From the NCBI RefSeq assembly GCF_913778665.1, contig NZ_CAJYVQ010000011.1:124001-188000 (forward strand): a stretch of DNA of 64,000 nucleotides, in the 5' to 3' direction. The translations under genes were made by a program, and so were the position numbers. The notes under the pieces were generated by a model that was given only the letters and a program-made list of their open reading frames with translations, was not told the origin of the DNA and did no database searches. Shown piece by piece: positions 34,150 to 42,857 of this stretch. The stretch's first letter is position 1; every line of letters starts with the position of its first letter. Source of the stretch: an uncultured Stenotrophomonas sp. GTDB taxonomy: Bacteria > Pseudomonadota > Gammaproteobacteria > Xanthomonadales > Xanthomonadaceae.

Positions 34150-35403
34150 ATGCCCTGCTCTCCCCACCGCTCTTTGCTGGCAGCGATCCTGCTGGCGCTG
34201 CCTTCACTGGCCGCAGCCGCCGACGCCAGCGACGTCATCACCCCGAAGCTCGCCTACACGGGCGAAGCTGCCGCCACGCTGGAGGGTGGCAAGCGCAGCG
34301 GCACCGCCTATGCCGGCCAGTTGATGTTCGGCGCCGATGTGAACCTGGACGCTGCGCTTGGCTGGCGGGGCGCGACGATCAAGGCTTACGGCATCAACCG
34401 CCATGGCACCAATCTTGCCAACAGCAGCACCGGCAACAGCACTTCGGTGCAGGAAATCTACGGTGGCCAGGGTACGCGACTGGCCAACCTGACGCTGGAA
34501 CAGAAGCTGCTGGACGGACGACTGGTGCTGGAAGCGGGGCGCAGCGTCGCCAACATCCATCATCTGGGCTCGGAGCTGTGCCAGTATTTCCAGGGCAACT
34601 CGGCCTGCGGCAACCCGACCTATGTATTCCGCACCAGCAACTTCACCTGGTGGCCGGTATCGAGCTGGATGGCCGACGCCACGGCCTGGGTGACGCCTGA
34701 TGTCTATGTGCGTGTGGGCGCCTACCAGGTCGATCCGAGCCAGGCCGAAGAGGGCCAGCACGGTCTGAAGTGGAGCACGCACCAGGCCACCGGCTGGATC
34801 GTGCCCTACACGATAGGCTGGCGCAGCCCGGCATCGGCGCCCCTGGAGGCCCGCTACGAACTGGGTGGCTGGCAGGACAACTCGACCTACCGTGACCCGT
34901 TGCGCGATGCCAATGGCCTGCCGGCGTTGCTCAGCGGCCAGGAGTACGCGACACGTCACGGCCGGTCCGGCGTGTTCGCCCGCTTCGAACAGCAACTCAC
35001 CCGTGAGGGTGCCGGCCGTGGCCTTACCGTGTTCGGTGCGGCGCTCAAAGGCACCTCCGGCCAGTTGATCGAGGACCACTTCCTCCAGGCCGGCATAGTG
35101 CAGAAAGGTACCTTCGCCGACCGGGCACAGGACAGCATCGCGTTCGTCGTGACCCAGCAGAAGTACAGCGGCATCGCTCTGGACAATCTGCGACTTGCCC
35201 GCGCCGAGGCTGGCGGTAACGGCATTCCGCACGGGAGCCAGGTGATGATGGAACTGAGCTACGGCATCCAGTTGACCCCGCAACTGCGGCTCGCGCCGAA
35301 CCTGCATTACATCGTGCATCCGGACCAGTTCAACGAACCCACGCGCCAGCGCAACCTGCCGAACGCGCTGATCGCCGGCCTCCGGGTTGACTGGCGTCTT
35401 TAG
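34150..35403 (+). CDS. carbohydrate-selective porin (OprB family)
   Basis: 417 residues with a signal peptide (SLLAAILLALPSLAAA). The beta-barrel has OprB-type segments ATIKAYGINRHGTNLA, ELCQYFQGNSACGNPT and VFRTSNFTWWPVSSWM, and ends in VDWRL. It should let fructose or other sugars cross the outer membrane. It is 82 bp downstream of fruA and probably part of the operon. Confidence 0.88.
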   Translation: MPCSPHRSLLAAILLALPSLAAAADASDVITPKLAYTGEAAATLEGGKRSGTAYAGQLMFGADVNLDAALGWRGATIKAYGINRHGTNLANSSTGNSTSVQEIYGGQGTRLANLTLEQKLLDGRLVLEAGRSVANIHHLGSELCQYFQGNSACGNPTYVFRTSNFTWWPVSSWMADATAWVTPDVYVRVGAYQVDPSQAEEGQHGLKWSTHQATGWIVPYTIGWRSPASAPLEARYELGGWQDNSTYRDPLRDANGLPALLSGQEYATRHGRSGVFARFEQQLTREGAGRGLTVFGAALKGTSGQLIEDHFLQAGIVQKGTFADRAQDSIAFVVTQQKYSGIALDNLRLARAEAGGNGIPHGSQVMMELSYGIQLTPQLRLAPNLHYIVHPDQFNEPTRQRNLPNALIAGLRVDWRL

Positions 35404-35411
35404 GCGGACAA

Positions 35412-35435
35412 CAGGGCAAGCGAGGGGCTGCCCTG
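35412..35435. terminator. bidirectional hairpin between oprB and the LytTR gene
   Basis: CAGGGCA (35412-35418) pairs with TGCCCTG (35429-35435). It lies in the 33-bp gap between two convergent genes. Confidence 0.5.
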
Positions 35436-35436
35436 G

Positions 35437-36297
35437 CTAACCTGCCCCCAGCACCTGCCGAAGTGCGTGAAGTTGTCGCCTGCTGCAGGGCACCCGGGCA
35501 CCATCGGCCATGTGCAGGACCGCATCGCCACCCTCGGCCGGTTCGATCGAGCGCAGGTGGCGGCGGTTGACCATCCAACTGCGGTGGCAGCGCATGAACA
35601 GCGCAGGATCCAGCCGGGTGGACAGTGCGGCCATGGTGGTCCGCAACGGATAGTCCTGGCCACGAACCCGGAGATTCACGTAGTTCCCGGATGCCTGCGC
35701 GTACTCCACATCGTTGGTGGCGACCAGAAACTCCTTGCCAAGCTTGCGCACCAGGAAATGCTGCGGGCGAACAACCGGCGCCTCGGGCGGGGCATCTTCC
35801 GGCGCAGCGAACAGGTGCGCCTCCCCCTGCCGCCGGCGCACCAGCCAGCTCATCAGGTGTTCGAGCGCCACGAAGCTGAAGAACACGCGGACATCCTTGA
35901 GGTATTCGTAGAGCAGGCGCGAGGCCCAGCCTGTGCCGTCCACGTAACTGGCACCGACGCCCAGGTAGGCGAGCTTGCGCAGCGCCATCATGCCCAGCAC
36001 GTGCAGGAGCGACCAGCCGATGCTGGCCAACACGTAAACCGGGAGGCGTCGCTTCCACGTGTCTTCATGCAGCGGCCAGCGCCTGCAGCCCCACCACACG
36101 AGGGGAAGGGTCAACAGGATCACGGTGACGCTGCTGATCTCCCAGATCAACGGCTCCCAGGCCGCCAGTGCATCGCCCCTGCGCTGGACATCCATTACTT
36201 CGACCGCGGTGTTTGCCAGTGCCATCACCAGCAGGACTGCGGCCCACAGGAACAGGCGGGGAATGAGGCGCCAGCGTCCCGGCGAAACTGAAGACAT
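35437..36297 (-). CDS. membrane-anchored LytTR transcription regulator
   Basis: 286 residues. The N-terminal half has about four transmembrane helices (LFLWAAVLLVMALANTAVEV, SVTVILLTLPLVWWG, LPVYVLASIGWSLLHVL, VFFSFVALEHLM). Residues about 180-280 are a LytTR DNA-binding domain (FLVATNDVEYAQASGNYVNL, MRCHRSWMVNRRHLRSIEP). There is no receiver domain, so the membrane part probably senses directly. It is divergent from the acyltransferase at 36465, a likely target. Confidence 0.9.
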   Translation of the reverse strand: MSSVSPGRWRLIPRLFLWAAVLLVMALANTAVEVMDVQRRGDALAAWEPLIWEISSVTVILLTLPLVWWGCRRWPLHEDTWKRRLPVYVLASIGWSLLHVLGMMALRKLAYLGVGASYVDGTGWASRLLYEYLKDVRVFFSFVALEHLMSWLVRRRQGEAHLFAAPEDAPPEAPVVRPQHFLVRKLGKEFLVATNDVEYAQASGNYVNLRVRGQDYPLRTTMAALSTRLDPALFMRCHRSWMVNRRHLRSIEPAEGGDAVLHMADGARVPCSRRQLHALRQVLGAG

Positions 36298-36464
36298 CGG
36301 GTTTCCGTACCACGCGCGCCGCGCGATGAAATGGCGATTGTAGCGGCACCGCTCGTCCCTGCACGCCTGCCGTTGGTCACTGGCGGCTCACGGATAGCCC
36401 CTTGCCCCCCACCTGCGCAGGGCATTGATTGCACGCTGCATGCCCCTTCACGCAACGATCCGCC

Positions 36465-37700
36465 ATGAACCGCCGCCACGATATCGACGCGCTCCGCGTC
36501 TTCGCCTTTGCGTTGCTGATCCTCTACCACACCGCCATGGCGTATGTGGGGGACTGGGGCTTCCACCTGAAAGGCACTTTCACCACCGATGCACTGCAAT
36601 GGCCGATGCGCCTGGTGAACGGCTGGCGCATGTCGCTGTTGTTCCTGATCTCCGGCGTGGCCATTGCGCTGGTGCGGCCGCGCATGCAACGGGATCGGTT
36701 CGTGCTGGTTCGCAGCTGGCGACTACTGCTGCCGCTGCTGTTCGGAATGTTCGTGGTGGTACCGATCCAACCCTACTGCGAGGGCGTCAGCAGGGGCACG
36801 GTTACGCCAGGCTTCTGGGAGTTCCTGCTGCGCTACTGGCAGGTCCGCCCCTGGCCGGAGGGCAGCTTCGCCGGCGATCGCTTCGGCATCACCTGGAACC
36901 ATCTGTGGTATCTGGCCTATCTCTGGACCTATACGGTGGTGCTGGTGCTCGTCATGCCGTTGCTGGACGGGTCGGCGATGCGGCGGTTTGGCCAGTGGTT
37001 GTCCGCGGCCCCGGCCATGGTGCTGATTGGAATGCCTGCCCTGGTGCTGCTGTTGTGGCTGGTATGGCTGGCCCCCTCACACCCGGCCACCAACACGTTC
37101 GTGGACGACTTCTACCAGCACGCCAAGTACGGCACCGTGTTCCTGGCAGGCTATCTGCTGGGTCGGGAGCCCAGGTTCTGGCAGCGCGTGCAGGATCTTC
37201 GCTGGGCGTCGTTGTCGGCCGCCGCGGGCGCCTTGGCCTGGTACCTGTTTCTGGAAGCACTGGGACGCTGGTTGCCCGGTGATTCCGTGCTCCGGCAGTG
37301 GCCGGAGCGCTTCTGGCGTCTGCAGTCGCAGTACTGCGAAGTGCTGTATGTATGGGCAATGCTGATGACCGTTCTGGGCTGGGGCAAGCGCTACCTGGAT
37401 CGCCCCTTCACGTGGCTGCCGTACTGCAGCGAGGCGGTGTACCCCTGGTACGTGCTGCACCAGAGCCTGCTGATCGTGCTGCTGTTCTGGTTGAAGCCCC
37501 TGCAGCTGGCGGCCTGGCTTGAGCCGATGCTGCTGCTGTTGGGCACCATTGCCGGCTGCCTGCTGCTGCATGAGTGGGTGATCCGCCGGTCACGCTGGCT
37601 GCGACCCCTGTTCGGACTGAAGCTGGGCTCACCGCGTCGCGATGCAGCCAACGCGTCGCACCCCCCCGCCGCGGGCGATGCGCGGTGTGATGGCAGGTAG
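36465..37700 (+). CDS. acyltransferase-3 family membrane protein
   Basis: 411 residues with about ten transmembrane helices. The N-terminal RRHDIDALRVFAFALLILYH contains the characteristic Arg and catalytic-type His of AT3 proteins, which move acyl groups onto surface glycans, lipids or antibiotics. The basic, Pro/Ala-rich C-terminus is cytoplasmic. The gene starts 167 bp from the divergent LytTR regulator. Confidence 0.88.
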   Translation: MNRRHDIDALRVFAFALLILYHTAMAYVGDWGFHLKGTFTTDALQWPMRLVNGWRMSLLFLISGVAIALVRPRMQRDRFVLVRSWRLLLPLLFGMFVVVPIQPYCEGVSRGTVTPGFWEFLLRYWQVRPWPEGSFAGDRFGITWNHLWYLAYLWTYTVVLVLVMPLLDGSAMRRFGQWLSAAPAMVLIGMPALVLLLWLVWLAPSHPATNTFVDDFYQHAKYGTVFLAGYLLGREPRFWQRVQDLRWASLSAAAGALAWYLFLEALGRWLPGDSVLRQWPERFWRLQSQYCEVLYVWAMLMTVLGWGKRYLDRPFTWLPYCSEAVYPWYVLHQSLLIVLLFWLKPLQLAAWLEPMLLLLGTIAGCLLLHEWVIRRSRWLRPLFGLKLGSPRRDAANASHPPAAGDARCDGR

Positions 37701-37719
37701 TCGTCGAACACGCTCGACG

Positions 37720-40386
37720 CTATGAAGGAATGGAGGCGGCGTGCAGTGCCAGTTCGCGCGCCAGGAAGGGCGCGGTTCGGCTGCCTTTCGCGCGAGCGAC
37801 CTGCTGCGGTGTTCCAGTGGCCACGACGGTGCCACCGGCACTGCCCGCGCCCGGCCCAACATCAATGACCCAATCGGCCTGGGCGACCGCACGCATGTCA
37901 TGCTCGATCATCACCACCGTGTTTCCTGTGTCGACCAGCCGCTGCAGCTGTACCAGCAGTCGGTCCGCATCCGAGGCATGCAGGCCGGTGGTAGGTTCGT
38001 CCAGCACGTAAAGCGTGCGCCCACGCTGGCTGCGCTGCAGCTCGGTGGCCAGCTTGATGCGCTGGGCCTCGCCGCCTGACAGCTCCGTGGCCGGCTGCCC
38101 CAGCCTCAGGTAGCCCAGGCCGATGTCCTGCAGCAGCTGCAGCGGCCGGGCAATGGCCTCCTCCTCGCTGAAGAAGGCATGCGCCTGGTCTACGGTCATC
38201 TGCAGGACCTCGGCGATGTTGCGGTCGTTCCACAGCACCTTCAGTGTCGCCTCGTTGTAGCGTGCGCCGTGGCAGGTGGGGCACGGCGCATAGACGCTGG
38301 GCATGAACAGCAGTTCGACGCTGACAAAACCCTCGCCTTCGCAGGTATCGCACCGGCCCTTGGCCACGTTGAACGAGAAGCGGCCGGCATCGAAACGGCG
38401 GCGACGCGCGGCGGGTGTGGCGGCGAACAGCTTGCGCACGTGGTCGAACAACCCGGTGTAGGTGGCCAGGTTGGAGCGTGGCGTGCGACCGATCGGCTTC
38501 TGGTCCACCCTTGCTACGCGCTGGATGGCGCCCACATCCCCGGCCAACTGGCCTCGCGTGGTTTCGATCACGGTCGGTCCTTCGATCGGCGAGGCCTCGG
38601 CGCCATCGTCCGCGGGCTCGTGCCCGAGGTGCAGCAGCATCAACTCAGGCAGCGCCTGTGCCATCAGGCTGGACTTGCCCGAGCCTGATATGCCGGTCAC
38701 TGCGGTCAGCACCCCCACCGGCACCTGCGCATCCACGCCCCGCAGGTTGTGGCGGTGGATGCCCTTCAGTTCCAGCCAGCTCTCGGCGCGGCGCTGACAG
38801 CTGACCGGCGCCCGCACCTGATCGAACAGGTACAGCGCGGTGCGCGAGTCCTGCACCTGGCGCAGTCCCTCGGGCTCGCCGCTGTAGAGCACGCGCCCTC
38901 CCCGTTCCCCGGCCTCCGGGCCCACGTCCACCAGCCACTGCGCGCGACGCATCAGCTCCAGGTCATGTTCGACCACGAACACCGAGTTTCCGCCGTCACG
39001 CAGCCGGCCAAGCGCGTCGTACAGCGCTTGGCTGTCGGCCGGATGCAGGCCGGCCGAAGGCTCGTCGAGCACGTACAGCACGCCAAACAGCAACGCGCTG
39101 AGCTGGGTAGCCAGTCGCAGGCGCTGCAGTTCGCCAGCGGACAGCGTCGGCGTGGCGCGGTCCAGCGAGAGATAGCCCAGGCCCAGTTCACGCAACTGCC
39201 GCACGCGCGCCATCACCCCGGCTGCCAGCCGCTGTGCGGCCAAGCGCTTCTCTTCAGACAGGGCCGAGGTCAGCCGCACATCCGGCGCAGCGGCATGGAC
39301 GGCACGGCCGGAGGCCGCCCGCTGGGTGCGATCGCGGCGGGTGGCATTGCCGCGCGTGCGCGCGCCCTGGCGGTGTGCGCCGAAATCACCTTGCGCGATG
39401 GGTTCCAGCAGATCAGCCAGTTGATCCAGCGGCAGCTGCATGAATTCGCCGATGTCGACACCGGCGAAAGTGACCGAGAGCGCTTCCGGCTTGAGCCGCT
39501 TGCCTTGGCAGGCGGGGCACAACCTACCTTCCATGTAGCGCGACACGCGCTTGCGCATCAGCGCGCTTTGGGTGTTGGCAAAGGTGTGCAGCACGTAGCG
39601 GCGCGCGCCGGTATAGGTGCCCATGTAGCTGGGTTCGAGCTTCCGCTTCAGCGCGGCCCGGGTCTCGGCGGGCGTGAAGCCGGCATAGACCGGCACGCTC
39701 GGCGTCTCCTCGGTGAACAGGATCCACTCGCGGTCCTTCTTCGACAGTGTCCTCCACGGCACGTCGATGTCGTAGCCCAGCGTGACCAGGATGTCGCGCA
39801 GGTTCTGCCCATGCCACGCCGGTGGCCACGAGGCGATGGCGCGCTCACGGATGCTCAGCGACGGATCGGGAACCATCAACGCCTCGGTCACCTCGTAGAC
39901 GTGCCCCAGCCCGTGGCAGGCAGTGCAGGCGCCCTGAGGCGTATTGGGTGAGAAGTCCTCGGCGTAGAGCATCGGCTGATGGGCCGGGTACGCCCCGGCA
40001 CGCGAGTACATCATGCGCACCAGGCTCGACAGCGTGGTGACGCTGCCCACCGATGAACGTGCGTTGCTGGCACCGCGCTGCTGCTGCAATGCCACGGCCG
40101 GTGGCAGCCCGTTGATGGCATCGACGTCAGGCACGCCGGCCTGGTCGATCAGGCGCCGGGCATACGGGGCAACCGACTCGAAGTAGCGCCGCTGCGCCTC
40201 GGCGAAGACCGTGCCGAAGGCCAGCGATGACTTGCCGGAACCCGACACCCCGGAGAACACCACCAAGGCGTTGCGCGGGATGGAGACGTCGACATTCTTG
40301 AGGTTGTGCTCGCGCGCGCCGCGGACTTCAACGCAACCGCTGGCGGCAGCAGCACATGACGACTCGCCAAAGGGGGGATGGGCCAT
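37720..40386 (-). CDS. UvrA-like ABC ATPase (UvrA2/drug-resistance type)
   Basis: 888 residues, about 50-60 shorter than housekeeping UvrA. Two ABC modules are visible: Walker A GVSGSGKSS (near 45) and GISGSGKSS (near 575), with signatures LSAGELQRLR (first Gly replaced by Ala) and LSGGEAQRIK. Zinc knuckles are CTACHGLGH and CDTCEGEG with CPTCHGARYN. UvrA2 paralogues bind damaged or drug-modified DNA but often lack UvrB contact. No uvrB or uvrC is near; the gene is alone. Confidence 0.88.
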   Translation of the reverse strand: MAHPPFGESSCAAAASGCVEVRGAREHNLKNVDVSIPRNALVVFSGVSGSGKSSLAFGTVFAEAQRRYFESVAPYARRLIDQAGVPDVDAINGLPPAVALQQQRGASNARSSVGSVTTLSSLVRMMYSRAGAYPAHQPMLYAEDFSPNTPQGACTACHGLGHVYEVTEALMVPDPSLSIRERAIASWPPAWHGQNLRDILVTLGYDIDVPWRTLSKKDREWILFTEETPSVPVYAGFTPAETRAALKRKLEPSYMGTYTGARRYVLHTFANTQSALMRKRVSRYMEGRLCPACQGKRLKPEALSVTFAGVDIGEFMQLPLDQLADLLEPIAQGDFGAHRQGARTRGNATRRDRTQRAASGRAVHAAAPDVRLTSALSEEKRLAAQRLAAGVMARVRQLRELGLGYLSLDRATPTLSAGELQRLRLATQLSALLFGVLYVLDEPSAGLHPADSQALYDALGRLRDGGNSVFVVEHDLELMRRAQWLVDVGPEAGERGGRVLYSGEPEGLRQVQDSRTALYLFDQVRAPVSCQRRAESWLELKGIHRHNLRGVDAQVPVGVLTAVTGISGSGKSSLMAQALPELMLLHLGHEPADDGAEASPIEGPTVIETTRGQLAGDVGAIQRVARVDQKPIGRTPRSNLATYTGLFDHVRKLFAATPAARRRRFDAGRFSFNVAKGRCDTCEGEGFVSVELLFMPSVYAPCPTCHGARYNEATLKVLWNDRNIAEVLQMTVDQAHAFFSEEEAIARPLQLLQDIGLGYLRLGQPATELSGGEAQRIKLATELQRSQRGRTLYVLDEPTTGLHASDADRLLVQLQRLVDTGNTVVMIEHDMRAVAQADWVIDVGPGAGSAGGTVVATGTPQQVARAKGSRTAPFLARELALHAASIPS

Positions 40387-40749
40387 GTTCTCGATCCTGC
40401 GGGCAGTGAGCGGCGCGCGCCAAGGCGGGCCCAGGGAAGCATTTTCGCTGCTGCGAGGTGAATGCGAGGGATGGAGTGCGCAGATCGAGCGTGGCTCGAC
40501 GCCGGAGAGGGCGATCAGCGTGATGCGTCACGCTGGACCTCACTCACGCCCTGGCGACGCTTCACTCACCGGCTCGTGAACACCGCATGCTACATGATCG
40601 TCGTGGACCAACACTGGCGCCGCAAGATGAAAGACGACGGCCATACGCACGAGCCTTCCCCACTCAGTGCACAGGACAGGTGATGGTGAGCACGCCCATC
40701 GGCTGCTGGCGCCCCGAAAGGGCATCGTCGTGATTGGATCCGGGGGGCG
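40387..40749. other. intergenic stretch with an 18-bp palindrome
   Basis: Between the uvrA-like gene and the BLUF gene. AGCGTGA-TGCG-TCACGCT (40517-40534) lies 131 bp upstream of the uvrA-like start and may be an operator. A short plus-strand frame (about 40594-40683) is open but has no coding support. Confidence 0.4.
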
Positions 40750-41181
40750 TCAGGCGGCCTGTACGTACGGGGCCACGGCAGCGGCAAGCAGGTCGATGCC
40801 CCACGCCGAGCTGGCCGTTTCTTCAGGCCCGCTGATCTTGAAGCGCGACCAGTCGGCCCGTGCGAGCTTGCCGACCAGCTGCTGATCGGCGGGAATTTCA
40901 TGCATCGACCAATAGGGAAACTGCCTGGAAGAGACGCGGCCGCGCGCCAGTTCGACAACATTGGTGTGGCTGGTCGAGTGCAGGACGCGCTCGTAAACGC
41001 TGGCAACTCCGTCTTCGGGGCCTTCAAGGTACTGCACGAATCGAACACCATCGAACAGCAGCACGCCTGTCACGCCTGCAATCCGGTTGAACCTCGCCGC
41101 ATCGGCGACCAGTGCTCCGCGTTGATCAATCGAAAGACCTTCAGCCACTTCACTTGCGTATACAACGGCCCGGATGGGCAT
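40750..41181 (-). CDS. BLUF-domain blue-light photoreceptor
   Basis: 143 residues. The photocycle residues fall on the numbers used for cyanobacterial PixD: Tyr8 (VVYAS), Asn32 (FNRIAGVTG), Gln50 (FVQYLEGP), Trp91 and Met93 (FPYWSMHE). After residue 100 comes a short helical cap with no output domain. It should bind FAD and signal by protein contact. It is divergent from two tandem two-CxxC genes (41362, 41699) and about 60% alike by eye to the BLUF protein at 12504. Confidence 0.93.
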   Translation of the reverse strand: MPIRAVVYASEVAEGLSIDQRGALVADAARFNRIAGVTGVLLFDGVRFVQYLEGPEDGVASVYERVLHSTSHTNVVELARGRVSSRQFPYWSMHEIPADQQLVGKLARADWSRFKISGPEETASSAWGIDLLAAAVAPYVQAA

Positions 41182-41243
41182 GGTCTCTGCCTTGAGGAAA
41201 GTGGCGCCACATCGGCACCAACTCACACTCTACCATTTCATTC

Positions 41244-41269
41244 AAGAAGGCCCCCGGGGCCGCATTCTT
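41244..41269. promoter_or_regulatory. inverted repeat in the BLUF/two-CxxC divergent promoter
   Basis: AAGAA-GGCCCC pairs with GGGGCC-GCA-TTCTT around a single C, with a 3-nt bulge. It is 63 bp from the BLUF start and 93 bp from the two-CxxC start, so it could control both. Confidence 0.4.
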
Positions 41270-41361
41270 AACTCTTCAGGATCCACGTCAGGCCCGGGCG
41301 CGTGCTTCGTGCGCCCAAGGCGCATCATGGGCACCCCACGTTCAGGGCCTTATTCATCTTC

Positions 41362-41607
41362 ATGCGTGACATCGGACAGTTCTATGTAACAAGCGTCGAA
41401 GGAGTGGCACGTGCAGATGGCACCCTGCTTCAGGTAACCCGGATTGATTGTTCATGCCTGAAGTGCTCAAGGCAGTTCCGGGCCACGCCCGGCCATGGGC
41501 TGGTCGACCTCAACGGTGCGGCTGCGCTCGATTGCCCGGAGTGCGGCAACCACCAGTCGGTCAGCCGCGCGAGGCTTGAGGAGTTCAATGTCGTGGGCGG
41601 TGAGTGA
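41362..41607 (+). CDS. small two-CxxC protein, paralogue 3
   Basis: 81 residues starting MRDIGQFYVTSVEG. CxxC knuckles are at 32-35 (CLKC, with an extra Cys30) and 58-61 (CPEC), followed by HQSVSRARL. The layout is the same as the proteins at 9431, 13141 and 41699. Probable zinc ribbon; 180 bp divergent from the BLUF gene and 91 bp upstream of paralogue 4. Confidence 0.75.
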   Translation: MRDIGQFYVTSVEGVARADGTLLQVTRIDCSCLKCSRQFRATPGHGLVDLNGAAALDCPECGNHQSVSRARLEEFNVVGGE

Positions 41608-41698
41608 GCGGGCATTGCACTTCACCTCAACATTGCACCCACGCTCCCGATATCCCTTTGGTTCTACTTTCCAGACATACACCCCATTCGGCGTAACA

Positions 41699-41950
41699 AT
41701 GCGTCATACCGGCCTCTTCAAGATTACCGACCTCACCTACCGACCCGGCGCAGAGGGCGGCCTGGCCCGGGCCCTGCAGATCGAGGCCACCTGCACGGCC
41801 TGTGGATCGACCAGTGTCTGGAGCGAGCAGGACATGGAGCACGTGGCCGGAGGGACGGTGCTGGCATGCCGCACCTGTGGCACGCGACAGGCGATCAGCA
41901 ATGCCCGCCTGATCCGTTGCCCGTCGGACATCCGCCATCCCCAGCGCTGA
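41699..41950 (+). CDS. small two-CxxC protein, paralogue 4
   Basis: 83 residues starting MRHTGLFKITDLTY. CxxC knuckles are at 32-35 (CTAC) and 57-60 (CRTC), with RQAISNARL after the second. It is closest to paralogue 2 (13141), sharing the HTGL start and NARL tail. Tandem with paralogue 3 and downstream of the BLUF divergent promoter. Function unknown; a zinc-ribbon adaptor or RNA-binding role is possible. Confidence 0.75.
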   Translation: MRHTGLFKITDLTYRPGAEGGLARALQIEATCTACGSTSVWSEQDMEHVAGGTVLACRTCGTRQAISNARLIRCPSDIRHPQR

Positions 41951-41977
41951 GCGGCAATGGCCGGTTTGAATGGGTTT

Positions 41978-42832
41978 TCAATGGAACCCATTCTTTGGGT
42001 CGAGTGCATCGCCGTTCTGTTCCATCACCCGTTCGATCCAGTCGATATAACGTGATACGCGAACGTTGTAGACCATCTGGCCATAGAAACCGGCTTCAAG
42101 CGCATGCTCTGGAACGGCGGTGATCCAGGAGCCGAGGCCGGCCAGCTGCTGGCGGTCTCGGACGGTGATCAGCAACGGGCCACCACTGTCACCGTTGCCG
42201 AGCACCCCTTCACGTGGCAGGCCGTGCGGCGGGGCATCGAAGCGGTACCAGAGGTAGCGCTGGTTGCCGCCGGTAATCGCATTGTTGGCCCGGCGCAGCA
42301 ATGTGCGATGCGCACTTCCGGGCAGCAACCCAACGGCACCATTGCCGGTGGCCCCCTTCCCTATCAGCGTGGCCACCCGCCCGGCCTCGCCGGTGCCGCG
42401 ATAGAGTGCGACCGGATCTACACCCGCCACCGGTGCGGTGAGCCGGATCAATGCGATGTCGTCCGAGGCTGCCAGGAAGGCGTGGATCTTCGAGGCGCTC
42501 CCTGTCGCCAGCGCCTCCTTGCCCAGGGCGTCCGGCATGCGCTTGAAGCCGGGATGCAGGAACACCCGATCGACGGCGTAGCGTGTTCCATCGATGGCGA
42601 CGGTGACGCCCATGCCTTCCATCGGCGCCGCATGCGCTGCGGTCAGCACCCAGCGCGGGGCGATCAGAACACCGTGGCCTTCGCCTGGCATGTCGGCCAG
42701 CGCGGGAAGCTCGGCGGGGTCGACGCGATAATCGGCATCGTCAACATCGTGACGGATGACCACCGCGCCCGCAGCAAGCGGCAGCACAGCAAGCACCAGC
42801 AACAGCCATCGGTTCATCGATACCCGTGTCAT
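41978..42832 (-). CDS. secreted trypsin-like serine protease
   Basis: About 284 residues with a signal peptide (LLLVLAVLPLAAGAV); the start may be 42832 or 42817. The chymotrypsin-fold triad is complete: His in LTAAHAA, Asp in DDIALIRL and Ser in GNGDSGGP. It should act in the periplasm or outside the cell. It lies downstream of the serine-hydrolase gene on the same strand with a 25-bp gap. Confidence 0.88.
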   Translation of the reverse strand: MTRVSMNRWLLLVLAVLPLAAGAVVIRHDVDDADYRVDPAELPALADMPGEGHGVLIAPRWVLTAAHAAPMEGMGVTVAIDGTRYAVDRVFLHPGFKRMPDALGKEALATGSASKIHAFLAASDDIALIRLTAPVAGVDPVALYRGTGEAGRVATLIGKGATGNGAVGLLPGSAHRTLLRRANNAITGGNQRYLWYRFDAPPHGLPREGVLGNGDSGGPLLITVRDRQQLAGLGSWITAVPEHALEAGFYGQMVYNVRVSRYIDWIERVMEQNGDALDPKNGFH

Positions 42833-42857
42833 GGTGCCCAAGCGGAAGTTGCGCAAC

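Noticed and set aside
40462-40683. Small plus-strand gene between the uvrA-like and BLUF genes
   Set aside because: No ribosome-binding site, atypical composition and no recognisable motif.
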